A stretch of DNA of 64,000 nt, taken from M3007 sp965249785 (GTDB lineage Bacteria; Bacteroidota; Bacteroidia; Chitinophagales; Saprospiraceae). Location of the stretch: assembly GCA_965249785.1 (NCBI GenBank), contig CBDFMU010000056.1, positions 124,001 through 188,000 of the forward strand, read 5' to 3'. Below the pieces are notes generated by a model. It did not search any database, was not told the origin of the DNA, and worked only from the letters and a program-made list of their open reading frames with translations. The position numbers and the translations under genes were made by a program. Below, in pieces: positions 56,501 through 56,887 of this stretch. Each line of letters opens with the position of its first letter. Positions within the stretch are counted from its first letter, which is position 1.

Positions 56501-56887
56501 ATAGGTGTAGGGGGAAGTACCGCCCGAAACCGTTAAGCTGATCGAACCATTGGCACTACCGCAGGTAGAACTGGTCGGAACGGTGCTCAACGTGATCGCC
56601 GTCGGTTCGGTGATCGTCGTCGAAGTCGTCTTGGTACAGCCATTGGCATCGGTCACGGTCACTCCATAAGTGCCAGCGGCCAACCCCGTGCGGTTTTGCG
56701 TGGTAATGCCGCCCGTCCAGGAATAAGTATAAGCACCCGTGCCGCCAGTGACGGTTAGGTTAATCGAACCCGTCGAAGCACCATTGCAAAGTACGTTGAC
56801 CTGGGTGGTACTCAAAGCCAGCACTGTTGGCTGGGTGATCGTTGTCGAAATCGTTTTGGTACAACCGTTGGCATCGGTCACGGTCAC
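26441..56887 (-). CDS. Giant adhesin, main segment (over 10,100 residues)
   Basis: A frame of 30.4 kb without a stop codon. Its apparent start is an internal GTG at 56887 in the middle of an SprB unit, so it continues the upstream segments, and it is in the same frame as the N-terminal segment. It holds the rest of the SprB 897-bp array, all SdrD B-like, DUF11-like and higher-order SprB blocks, and near the C-end a ~490-residue propeller-like domain (about 28790-27330; AVYGLAYDRVNHYLYASAF, DIDISDDYNTLWTVNL) and a last SdrD B-like domain (NYVWNDQNRDGIQDGCEEP). It ends with ...GLHVTYHW at a TGA (26441-26443), where the sequence clearly goes on in another frame. Confidence 0.85.
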   Translation of the reverse strand: MTVTDANGCTKTISTTITQPTVLALSTTQVNVLCNGASTGSINLTVTGGTGAYTYSWTGGITTQNRTGLAAGTYGVTVTDANGCTKTTSTTITEPTAITLSTVPTSSTCGSANGSISLTVSGGTSPYTYSWTGGVTTQNRTNLLAGTYTVTVTDANGCTKTTSATVNNTNGPTLSTTQVNVLCNGAATGSINLTVTGGTSPYTYSWTGGVTTQNRTGLLAGTYTVTVTDANSCTATIATTITEPPALVLTTTQVNVLCNGASTGSINLTVTGGTGTYTYSWTGGVTTQNRTGLAAGTYAVTVTDANGCTKTTSTTITQPTVLALSTTQVNVLCNGASTGSINLTVTGGTSPYTYSWTGGVTTQNRTGLAAGTYAVTVTDANGCTKTTSTTITEPTAITLSTVPTSSTCGSANGSISLTVSGGTSPYTYSWTGGVTTQNRINLLAGTYTVTVTDANGCTKTTSATVNNTNGPTLSTTQVNVLCNGAATGSINLTVAGGTSPYTYSWTGGVTTQNRTGLLAGTYTVTVTDANSCTATIATTITEPPALVLTTTQVNVLCNGASTGSINLTVTGGTGTYTYSWTGGVTTQNRTGLAAGTYAVTVTDANGCTKTISTTITQPTVLALSTTQVNVLCNGASTGSINLTVTGGTGAYTYSWTGGITTQNRTGLAAGTYGVTVTDANGCTKTTSTTITEPTAITLSTVPTSSTCGSANGSISLTVSGGTSPYTYSWTGGVTTQNRTNLLAGTYTVTVTDANGCTKTTSATVNNTNGPTLSTTQVNVLCNGAATGSINLTVTGGTSPYTYSWTGGVTTQNRTGLLAGTYTVTVTDANSCTATIATTITEPPALVLTTTQVNVLCNGASTGSINLTVTGGTGTYTYSWTGGVTTQNRTGLAAGTYAVTVTDANGCTKTTSTTITQPTVLALSTTQVNVLCNGASTGSINLTVTGGTSPYTYSWTGGVTTQNRTGLAAGTYAVTVTDANGCTKTTSTTITEPTAITLSTVPTSSTCGSANGSISLTVSGGTSPYTYSWTGGATTQNVSNLLAGTYTVTVTDANGCTKTTSATVNNTNGPTLSTTQVNVLCNGAATGSIDLTVTGGTSPYGYNWTGGAAGQDRSNLAAGTYSVTVTDANGCTATIATTITEPTVISLTTIVTNATCNGTSDGAIDLTVTGGTSPYSYAWTGGATTQDRTGLAAGIYTVTVTDANGCTKTTSATIIQPSINVISAIPSLCNPVNNTYSVAVQISWTNAPTTSITVTTTEGGSATINIAAGSSGTQTVTITGLPSNGVANVDVTAAFTPVCFKTVADLYNAPSGCTVASIGDFVWNDLDADGVQDSGEPGIPGVTVTLTGTDQLGNPVNLTTTTGANGQYLFSNLTPGTYKVTFGTPPGYTASPVDQGGDDTKDSDANPLNGMTGNEVLTSNENNLTYDAGFYQPASIGDFVWSDLNGNGLQDGGEPGIPGVTVTLTGTTGSGNPVTLTTTTGANGQYLFSNLTPGTYKLTFGTPAGYTTTPQDQGGDDTKDSDVNPATGMTINEVLTSGENNLTYDAGFYLPASIGDFVWHDLNANGIQDVGEPGFPGVRVTLLGVTGNGVNVNINQLTNASGLYLFNNLQPGTYQILFGTPGAQYKLTTKDVGTNDAIDSDATPVTMLSDNEVLTAGEVNLTYDAGFYLPASIGDFVWNDLNVNGIQDTGEPGIVGVTVTLNGTTGSGTPVTLTTITGVNGAYLFSDLQPGTYTVTFGTPAGGFLLSPQDQGGDDTKDSDAAAGTQQTPAETLVSGENNLTYDAGFYQASPSVDLEKFVNGQDADIAPGVIIIVPNVPPTVTFTFTVTNTSNLTLTNVVVTDNIYGPVCTIPSLAAGAAQTCTITAPAQRGMHTNIGTVTAQPVLPNNTPFGPTVTDTDAGNYAGVFINVDKSADKTVICAGEDVKYTLITRMLGGAPGVQLKNISVVDNNIPGTFVPYGAHWVGGDLNGNSAIDFDVNNDGAGPDEEFKWQYTLALNQTTINTAMDMAEVWYTDPITGIATMVGNVMNTDQVTVTVDPNRCAEIGDFVWSDVNANGIQEVGEPGIPNVPVTLTGTNIDGNAVTLNTTTNGSGLYLFSSLVPGTYVVTFGTPTGGYTLSPQNQGANDAVDSDAAPGTQQTAPETLVAGESNLTYDAGFYQPASIGDFVWYDLDKDGIQDVGEPGISGVTVTLNGTTGSGTPVTLTTTTGANGSYLFSNLAPGTYKVTFASPGANYTASPQDQGGNDATDSDGNTANLMTVNEVLVSGENNLTYDQGFFLNLTLNTLVVNVACYNGTNGSIDLTVTGGTAPFTYVWSNAAVTQDLTNLSAGTYTVTVTDAHGFTATTSATVTQPLILAITTTQINVQCNGASTGSIFLTALGGTSPYTYLWSNGAVTKDLTNLAAGTYIVTVTDNQGCTATTSATITQPTIITLNVVPTNSTCGNANGSINLTVSGGVAPYTYAWTGGATTEDRTGLLAGTYTVTVTDANSCTKTTSATINDTNGPTLSITQVNVLCNGASTGSIDLTVTGGTAPYTYNWGAGQPVTQDRTGLAAGTYTVTVTDANGCAKTISATITEPPAIALSITQLNVTCFQGANGSIDLTVTGGVAPYTYTWTGGASTQDISNLIAGTYTVTVTDVNGCTKTISTTITEPAKITFAFSVVNLNCNGGNNGAIDLTVFGGIAPYTYLWSNAATTQDISGLTTPPNYTVTVTDANGCTKETTIILTQPPPIVAVPTVTNVLCNGALTGSITLTVTGGTGAYSYDWSNDGPENPDNDLKDLTGVGAGTYTVTITDANGCTATTSGTITEPAVLALSTTQVNVLCNGAATGSIDLTATGGVSPYSYNWGGGVITEDRSNLLAGTYAVTVTDANGCTKTTSVTITEPSALVLNVTHVNVLCNGTSTGSIDLTVTGGTGVYTYTWTGGATTQDLTNLVAGTYTVTVTDANGCTKTTSATITEPTAITLSIVPTNSTCGNANGSINLTVTGGVAPYTYAWTGGATTEDRTNLLAGTYTVTVTDANGCTKTISTTVLDTNGPTLSTTQVNVVCNGASTGSIDLTVTGGTLPYTYNWGAGQPVTQDRTGLAAGTYTVTVTDANGCAKTISATITEPPALVLSITQLNVTCFQGANGSIDLTVTGGVAPYTYTWTGGASTQDISNLIAGTYTVTVTDVNGCTKTISTTITEPAKITFAFSVVNLNCNGGNNGAIDLTVFGGIAPYTYLWSNAATTQDISGLTTPPNYTVTVTDANGCTKETTIILTQPPPIVAVPTVTNVLCNGALTGSITLTVTGGTGAYSYDWSNDGPENPDNDLKDLTGVGAGTYTVTITDANGCTATTSGTITEPAVLALSTTQVNVLCNGAATGSIDLTVTGGTGAYTYTWTGGATTQDRSNLLAGIYAVTVTDANGCTKTTSVTISEPPALVLNVTHVNVLCNGTSTGSIDLTVTGGTGVYTYTWTGGATTQDLTNLVAGTYTVTVTDANGCTKTTSATITEPTAITLSVVPTNSTCGNANGSINLTVSGGVAPYTYAWTGGATTEDRTGLLAGTYTVTVTDANSCTKTTSATINDTNGPTLSITQVNVLCNGASTGSIDLTVTGGTAPYTYNWGAGQPVTQDRTGLAAGTYTVTVTDANGCAKTISATITEPPAIALSITQLNVTCFQGANGSIDLTVTGGVAPYTYTWTGGASTQDISNLIAGTYTVTVTDVNGCTKTISTTITEPAKITFAFSVVNLNCNGGNNGAIDLTVFGGIAPYTYLWSNAATTQDISGLTTPPNYTVTVTDANGCTKETTIILTQPPPIVAVPTVTNVLCNGALTGSITLTVTGGTGAYSYDWSNDGPENPDNDLKDLTGVGAGTYTVTITDANGCTATTSGTITEPTAIVLSAIPTNSICGLANGSIDLTVTGGTGAYTYLWTGGATTQDLSGVLAATYTVTVTDANSCTKTTSVTVNATNGPTLATTQVNVVCHGTATGSIDLTVTGGTAPYTYIWTGGAATQDISNLTAGIYTVTVTDANGCTKTTSATITEPAAVTLTAIPAPASCNGLLDGKITIDVTGGVANYSYNWSNGIITGIGSGIAAEPFDITGLAAGTYNITVTDSRGCTATTSATVVQPSLTIVSAIPTLCNPTNNTYSVAVTVSWINAPTTSITVTTSAGGTASINIAAGSTGTQTITVNALISNGVQDIDVTAAFNATCTTTALDAYDAPLSCNPASIGDFVWNDLNGNGVQDTGEPGIPGVTVTLTGTDQLGNPVTSTTTTGPNGEYLFPNLTPGTYTLTFITPTGFTATPQDQGGNDATDSDINPATGVTPTETLTAGENNLTYDAGFYQPASIGDFVWNDLNVNGVQDLGEPGIPGVTVTLNGTTGSGTPVTLTTTTGPNGEYLFPNLIPGTYTLTFGTPAGYTTTLPDQGGNDATDSDINPVTGTTPAETLVSGENNLTYDAGFFQAQPSIDLEKYVNGQDADVSPGVIIIVPNVPPIVTFTFTVTNTSNLTLTNVAVTDNIYGPVCTIPSLAAGASQTCTLTAPAQRGMHMNIGTATGQPVLPDNTPFGPTVTDTDNGNYTGVFINMDKSADKTVICAGEEVTYTLITRMLGGAPGLQIRNVVAMDNNVVGNLTCNGQYWVTCAQNSGNLCDLNGNCILDFTDNNNDGVSDEEFKWSYKKTLTQTTVNTANDMGEIWYVDPITGQETFIGNVGNNDQVTVTVDPNHCAEIGNFVWNDFDTDGIQDIGELGIPGVPVTLNGTNIDGNAVVLNTVTDGSGLYLFSGLVPGTYTVTFGTPTGGYILSPQNQGGDDTLDSDAAPGTQQTAPETLVAGESNLTYDAGFYQPSSIGDFVWSDFDHDGVQDIGEPGIPGVTVTLNGTTVGGTPVTLTTTTGANGDYLFPNLIPGTYTLTFTTPTGYTPTLQDQGGNDNTDSDINPATGTTPTETLTAGENNLTYDAGFISTIQVSTLVVNVSCFGGNNGAINLTVTGGTAPFTYVWSNGLNTEDLSGLTAGTYSVTVTDANGFTATTSATVTQPLLLAITTTQANVTCFGSSNGSIFLVALGGTAPYTYLWSNGGTTADITNLPVGTYIVTVTDGHGCTATTSATITAPVILTLNAVPTNSTCGNANGSVDLTVTGGTSPYTYTWTGGAITQDLSNVLAGTYVVTVTDANGCTKTTTATINDTNGPTLSTTQVNIVCNGASTGSIDLTVTGGTLPYTYLWTNAAITQDISNLVGGTYTVTVTDATGCTKTISATVIEPAPIVLNITQVNVTCFAGANGSIDLTVTGGVAPYTYTWTGGASTQDISNLIVGTYVVTVTDANGCTNTTSATITQPVQINLAFTITNLSCYGGNNGAIDLTVSNGLAPYTYLWSNGATTQDISGLTTPPNYTVTVTDVNGCTRETTIILTQPPAIVPTAVVTNVLCNGALTGAIGLTVTGGTGSYTYDWSNDGPEDPDNDLPNLTGVGAGTYTVTITDANGCTATTSATITEPAALVLNTIVANATCNAASDGSIDLTVTGGTSPYTYTWSNGSTSQDLTGLAAGTYTVTVTDANGCTKTTSATIIQPSINIVSAIPSQCDQVTNTYSVAVTVSWTNAPGTFITVTTSEGGSATINIAAGSSGTQTVTISGFPTNGATNVDVTAAFDAQCSKTVVDLYNAPSSCLPSSIGDFVWNDLNGNGIQDIGEPGIPGVTVTLNGTTTNGTPVTLTTITGPNGEYLFPNLTAGTYTLTFTTPFGFTTTPQDQGGNDNTDSDINPATGTTPPEVLTAGENNLTYDAGFFQPASIGDFVWNDLNGNGIQDIGEPGIPGVTVTLTGTTGNGTPVLLTTTTGVNGDYLFPNLTPGTYTLTFITPAGYTVTPPDQGGNDTTDSDINPATGVTPSEVLTGGEHNTTYDAGFFQPASIGDFVWNDLNGNGIQDIGEPGIPGVTVTLTGTTGNGTPVLLTTTTGVNGDYLFPNLTPGTYTLTFITPAGYTVTPPDQGGNDTTDSDINPATGVTPSEVLTGGEHNTTYDAGFFQPASIGDFVWNDTNGNGIQEPGEPGIPGVTVTLTGTTGSGTPVLLTTTTGLNGDYLFPNLTPGTYTLTFITPAGYIVTPPDQGGNDTIDSDINPATGVTPSEVLTGGENNLTYDAGFFQPASIGDFVWSDLDGDGIQDIGEPGIPNVTVILTGTTTNGIPVNLTTTTGPNGEYLFPNLIPGTYTLTFTTPSGYTPTLQDQGGNDATDSDINPLTGVTPSEVLTAGEHNLTYDAGFVGTIHVGTVAVDVNCFGGNSGSINLTVTGGAAPFIYQWSNGATTEDLSNLTAGTYTVTVTDANGFTATTTAIVAQPLLLAINTTQINLTCFGSSNGSIFLVALGGTAPYTYQWSNGAVTADITNLTAGTYTVTVTDAHGCTSTTSATITQPTLLTPTATITAVSCFGGSNGAIDLTVTGGTPGYTYLWNNNSTSQDLLGLSAGTYTVTVTDSQGCTATASMTVTEPPVLVLTTQATSPSCLVGGTGQIDLTVVGGTAPYTYLWSNTATTEDLTNLASGTYTVTVTDANGCTKTTSATINATTSLTLTSTVTNVLCNGTSTGAINVTVVGGTAPFTYSWSNAATTEDLTGIPVGTYSVTVTDVNGCFATTSATITQPTPIVLSSSVVNVTCNGASDGSINLTVSGGILPYTYLWSNGMTTEDITDVPAATYFVTVTDANGCTKTTTTTIVEPPAIDLTVTATDVSCANGENGAANLTVSGGSPLYTFAWSNGATTEDLVGVAAGTYSVAVTDSHNCVASTSVTIGQPAPISLTAVITNVPCNGASAGAINLSVSGGTPGYTYLWSNGAITQDLSNLPAGTFTVTVTDAHGCTATQTFEVIESSDIVLTAIPTAVSCFGGNNGSIDVTATGGTAPYTYHWSNNSTSQDLLGLTAGTYILTVTDAVGCSKTITVTVTQPTAITLTATVVNVSCYGNANGSINLTISGGTAGYTYVWSNGDITEDISGLTAGTYSVTVTDANGCTAVLTRTITEPATLNLTATVNNVSCNGGNNGSINLTVSGGVASYTYVWSNGSAFEDLNSLIAGTYVVTVTDSNGCTATYSTTISEPTAIELSATSVPVTACSGGSDGSIDLSVIGGTPNYTYAWSNGALTQDLHNLSAGNYIVTVTDANGCTKVLPVVVEQLSDIIASIAVTDVLCNGGNGSLDLTVSGGLAPYTYLWSNAAISEDLSNLPAGNYSVTVTDGNGCTAVANATINQPVIVLTATPTAVSCFGGSDGSIDLTVSGGTAPYTFSWTGGSANEDPTGLTAGTYTVTVTDANGCTKTTSATITQPTQIVLSVTPSSPSCFGGDNGTINLTVSGGTPNYTYLWSDGSIKEDLVGGSAGTYTVTVTDANGCTKVISGTITDPTPLSANAVGNDACAKTGNGTVNLTVTGGAPGYSYLWSNGAHTQNLVGLTDGIYCVTVTDDNGCTTTACATVNQIPVIIPTTIVTNVTCQGGNNGAIDLTVSGGAGGFVFLWSNGSTAQSLSNLTAGTYCVTITDAAGCSATACATVTQSQVLTLTTTWVNVSCAGGDNGSINLMVNGGTTPYTYHWSNGETTEDLSGLTAGTYNVTVTDANGCSATFSTTISQPAPLTLSIVPTMTPACSGLYTVDLTVTGGTPGFTYQWSNGAHFQDLHLVPSGDTYSVTVTDSKGCTAEISTSVPLYTPITATAVVNPIICYGTATGSITQTVGGGCGGYTYHWNYQFSSAQNLTNLPSGIYTVTITDACGCSLVQDYVVAGPNIQIKATFVTTDAVCGAATGTINTTVIGGTFPYTYLWSNNATTQNLTNLNAGTYLLTITDANGCTKTFSATVNSSANGIVVAPTATPASCGANNGTIVIDVTSGATPNYNYTWAGNNTTGSASGITTEPFTISNLGGGTYSVTVTNGTGCTTVTSIVVPQTTAMTASTTATPATCGIANGSIIVDLTGGSPNYSYNWAGNNTTGSASGITTEPFTIANLGGGTYSVTITGGNGCTAVSSIVVPQTNGITIAATSNPATCSANNGSIVIDVTSGNVPNYAYAWAGNNTTGSASGLTAEPFTIPNLVGGTYSITVTNGNGCTAVTSVVVVKQSSFSMNVTAVPSACGLNNGKLIVDVTGGNPNFSYNWNNSITTGTGNGIFMNPFTIFNLAGGTYNLTVTDVNGCTAVTTIVVPNVDGITATSTATTTTCGASDGTIVIDVTSNGVPNYSYNWVGNNTTGSASGLTTEPFTIPNLSSGTYSVTVTNGNGCTAVTSVAVPQSSGVIVAATTTPAICNAATGTIVIDVMVGTTPNYSYVWSGNNTTGSASGLTTEPFTIPNLNGGTYSVTVTNGNGCTAVTSVVVQQTNGITVAATTSPAACGSIIINVTSGAVPNYTYTWTGNNTSGSASGITTQPFTIPNLGGGTYTVTVTNGNGCMTVTSAVVPQSSGLTVAATATSAACGAANGTIIIDVTNGSAPNYSYNWTGNNTTGSASGLTTEPFTIPNLGGGTYSVTITNGTGCTTVASVVVPQTTGLSIVATTTSASCGANNGTVVIDVTSGNAPFSYTWTGNNATGSASGLTTEPFTIPNLGGGTYCITVTNASGCTATTCATVGSSSGITLTTSVTNAACGLANGAIDLTVNGSTTNTYLWSNGATTQDLTGLIAGTYCVTVTNASGCSATICATVGSSSGITLTTSVTNAACGLANGAIDLTVNGSTTNTYLWSNGATTQDLTGLIAGTYCVTVTNTSGCSATICATVGSSSGITLTTSVTNAACGLANGAIDLTVNGSTTNTYAWSNGATTQDLTGLIAGTYCVTVTNASGCSATICATVGSSSGITLTTSVTNAACGLANGAIDLTVNGSTTNTYAWSNGATTQDLTGLIAGTYCVTVTNASGCSATTCATVGSSSAITFATSVTNATCGLANGAINLTILSGTTPLTYLWSNGATIEDLSNLSAGIYCVTITDASGCSATACATVGSGSSITLGTSVIGVGCNGQTGSTVTITVTGGTAPYTYTYTGAAGNTSAANSPIVVNGLPVGTYTFTVTDANGCSATTTVNVNNCSTGCNLSLLTTHICAPTCANNDGMFTIAVNGGTAPYNYNWAGPNGTTGNGVATDSVRIMNLIAGLYTITVTDANGCSATTTATMSQPIAIMVAAVPTCATICGGTNAKITVGVLFGTPNYSYTWSNGTATGSGSGIVNNQFVISGLTDGTYSITVTDGTGCTGVASVVIVPISSVTGSTSSVGVTCADACGGQINVNLTNGAPGFNYHWSNGTTTGTGTSASAAFSVSNMCAGTYNLTVTDANGCAGALTASIGGNIGGTAFNDLNTDGAIGQNELGVDSIRVYLFACNNPIAVDSAWTDSVGHYNFENLNQYPYRIEFGIERDSNWLQPSFVGTDNGSMDQFIQSADCSVNVGFYYPTDYCQNNPDVAFSSFAQGQTELVDEAEVGLFPYTAVNRTEVFGKVPANEIGAVYGLAYDRVNHYLYASAFLKRHVGLGQLGLGGIYRIDYSDVSDPKVFPLFTVPNVGTVDRPDLGAPNVPSQDADAFAKIGKVGLGDIDISDDYNTLWTVNLKTGNLVRVDSILSGHPTSTEIVITSAPNCNNGVFRPLGLKSTRGKIYVGGVCTGENNGTSADLAASIHEYDIAKGIWKMSLSWDLTPPGYNHGDIVGSVNPNMAQCKEWETWVDTYSERNLVANTGSGEPASTWDGNFEIIGGGPTGAEFRCRGQALISDIEITREGIMVISMMDRTGHQLGYRQLRPNSATGTPISASPGGDVLAAYRVNGVWQMENNGTIPGLNRTSQYGPGSNDGPGGGEFFYDNTRYTHLDADGGGLLYVPGRDELLGAIMNPNTSEYNFGGGVVYYDLLHGNTTRNDLTLIDPTTNTVGIGMANSVGDLEAMCKEAPIQIGNYVWNDQNRDGIQDGCEEPLAGVLVSLYAPATHQLLANTVTNQNGEYYFTGLGTPHEDWVSTPGYDSILPYTAYQIVFGKNGVASQFDVATKELTLAGEHFSLTLPNKGIWHHQYVDRNDSDAELTAAPGTPWDGYPTIPLQTGISGGTNHSFDAGFFSADSAFLIGCATTLNATTANFTLTDANIKTDPSGTHTVTYHATATDATAGLNILVSPYLGTNGQIVYARIATNSTTATVMPVRLGIAVTPVAATGVLKACANATQSTMGTFQLSDANAQITLGMAGLHVTYHW
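26450..30110 (-). other. C-terminal non-array domains of the giant adhesin
   Basis: Four last SprB-like units (30110-29105), an SdrD-like domain (29105-28790, GTAFNDLNTDGAIGQNELG), a propeller-like domain (28790-27330), an SdrD B-like domain (27340-26820), and two tandem domains with LTDANIKTDPSGTHTVTYHA / LSDANAQITLGMAGLHVTYH. The second is cut by the frame break at 26441. Confidence 0.75.
30110..31200 (-). repeat. SprB units with 219-bp period
   Basis: The word CCGCAGGCAG (or CCGCAAGCAG) at 30501, 30720, 30939 and 31158 gives an exact 219-base (73-residue) period; a fifth, more diverged unit follows to 30110. Units read GITLTTSVTNAACGLANGA. Confidence 0.9.
31200..33470 (-). repeat. Variant repeats with GNNTTGSASG-TTEPFTIPNL motif, nine units
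   Basis: About nine units of roughly 80 residues. They share the SprB ends (ACGxxNGTIVIDVT...GGTYSVTVTNGNGCT) but carry a distinct middle (NTTGSASGLTTEPFTIPNLGGG), a lineage separate from the other blocks. Confidence 0.85.
33470..38190 (-). repeat. Long SprB block of about 20 diverged units
   Basis: Units such as VDVNCFGGNSGSINL, TAVSCFGGSDGSIDL, NPIICYGTATGSITQ; spacing about 220-240 bases. No exact higher-order period, so likely the oldest block. Confidence 0.85.
38190..40262 (-). repeat. Tandem SdrD B-like domains, 354-bp period
   Basis: After a linker domain (40262-39965), five SdrD B-like domains follow. The boundary word GCTGGTTGGAAGAAACCTGC (one variant) is at 39609, 39255, 38901 and 38547: 354 bases (118 residues) each. 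Adjacent copies are nearly identical, including many third codon positions. Confidence 0.92.
40265..42065 (-). repeat. SprB block of about eight units
   Basis: Units of about 75-80 residues (VVNVSCFGGNNGAINL, TQANVTCFGSSNGSIFL, VPTNSTCGNANGSVDL, TQVNIVCNGASTGSIDL, TQVNVTCFAGANGSIDL) without a visible higher-order period. Confidence 0.85.
42065..44580 (-). repeat. SdrD B-like / DUF11-like module B
   Basis: Same layout as module A but shorter: linker domain (44580-44280), two SdrD B-like domains (44280-43560), a DUF11-like module (43560-42780, PSIDLEKYVNGQDADVSPG to TVDPNHCA), and two SdrD B-like domains (42785-42065). Modules A and B arose from one duplicated segment. Confidence 0.85.
45285..49580 (-). 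repeat. SprB super-repeat, 1,596-bp period, about 2.7 copies
   Basis: GATCTTCGCTGGTTCGGTAATC occurs at 45731, 47327 and 48923, exactly 1,596 bases (532 residues, seven SprB units) apart, with long identical stretches. The third copy ends near 49580. They lie in a larger SprB block from about 44580 to 50060. Confidence 0.93.
50060..53245 (-). repeat. SdrD B-like / DUF11-like module A
   Basis: In N-to-C order: a linker domain (53245-52950, IPSLCNPVNNTYSVAV), four SdrD B-like domains (52945-51530, each starting ASIGDFVWxDLNxNGIQ), one DUF11-like module (51530-50765, PSVDLEKFVNGQDADIAPG to TVDPNRCA), and two more SdrD B-like domains (50770-50060). The DxNxNGIQDxGEPG loop of SdrD B domains is a known calcium site and recurs in each copy. 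Confidence 0.85.
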